In this document: piece after piece, positions 63,901 through 64,000 of the stretch
Layout: each line of letters begins with the position of its first letter
Numbering within the stretch: position 1 is the stretch's first letter
Program-made: the position numbers and the translations under genes
Notes under the pieces: generated by a model
What the model was told of the DNA's origin: nothing
The model's input: the letters and a program-made list of their open reading frames with translations, nothing else
The model's database searches: none
Source: Asparagopsis taxiformis
Taxonomy: Eukaryota > Rhodophyta > Florideophyceae > Bonnemaisoniales > Bonnemaisoniaceae
DNA: 64,000 nt
Assembly: GCA_030407315.1 (NCBI GenBank)
Contig: JALQPE010000788.1
Location: forward strand, 1 to 64,000
Direction of reading: 5' to 3'

Positions 63901-64000
63901 CGGTCTGGCTTCACCCTCTCTCTCATGTCTCTTGTCTTCCTTCATCCCAGCCTATCCCAACCTCCCTTCTATGTCGACTCCGGTGTCACTCCAGCCGACC

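Noticed and set aside
1..64000. tRNA or rRNA genes
   Set aside because: No cloverleaf with proper A and B boxes and no rRNA core sequence was recognised; the hairpins present are repeat palindromes.

Overview
The window is nuclear-type DNA from a eukaryote. It is dominated by mobile or selfish elements rather than host genes. The evidence is intronless 1.4-3.6 kb ORFs with Kozak-like starts, SET and C2HC zinc-finger domains, a Plavaka-like transposase, eukaryote-type pseudogenes (succinate-semialdehyde dehydrogenase, FGGY sugar kinase, transportin/importin) and no operons. A compact-genome protist or alga is my best guess, but the lineage cannot be fixed from this sequence.

Left half (1-38.2 kb), family 1. 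Genes sit between arrays of a repeat called R1 here, about 390-500 bp per unit and built from short palindromes. In order: a decayed ParB-like/2OG-Fe(II) dioxygenase gene (copy A, - strand, 0.95-4.9 kb); an intact DNA methyltransferase-SET fusion (copy A, 6.5-9.7 kb); a coiled-coil protein (12.1-14.4 kb); a Plavaka-like transposase (14.5-17.5 kb); minisatellites and gene pseudogenes (18-27 kb); a truncated coiled-coil gene (27.1-27.4 kb); methyltransferase-SET copy B, frameshifted (28.0-31.2 kb); and ParB-dioxygenase copy B, nearly intact (34.3-38.2 kb). The methyltransferase blocks are direct duplicates, the ParB-dioxygenase blocks are inverted duplicates, and a 15.7-kb segment (11.9-27.6 kb) is bounded by inverted repeats of about 440 bp.

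Right half (38.2-57.4 kb), family 2. Two direct copies of a roughly 480-bp palindrome-rich repeat (R3) bracket a 19-kb block. It holds a second coiled-coil protein, a possible Tudor-like protein, a ParB-methyltransferase-SET triple fusion and two further ParB-dioxygenase genes. Clusters of a third repeat (R2, a 37-nt palindrome with a one-base centre) separate the genes. The last 6.6 kb holds a transportin-like pseudogene, satellites and more R2.

Central interpretation: the same three protein types (coiled coil; beta-class DNA methyltransferase fused to SET; ParB-like domain fused to a PhyH/TET-JBP-fold dioxygenase) occur in two divergent element families, each embedded in arrays of perfect palindromes. 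Together they could write and oxidise DNA bases and methylate histones on the element's own chromatin, with the ParB-like domain possibly recognising palindromic sites. I know of no described system with this composition. A second, independent signal is that copy B of a duplicated segment carries six insertions absent from copy A, each creating a perfect palindrome with a 1-2 nt centre. At three sites two such palindromes abut or overlap, a pattern expected from hairpin-end opening or template switching.
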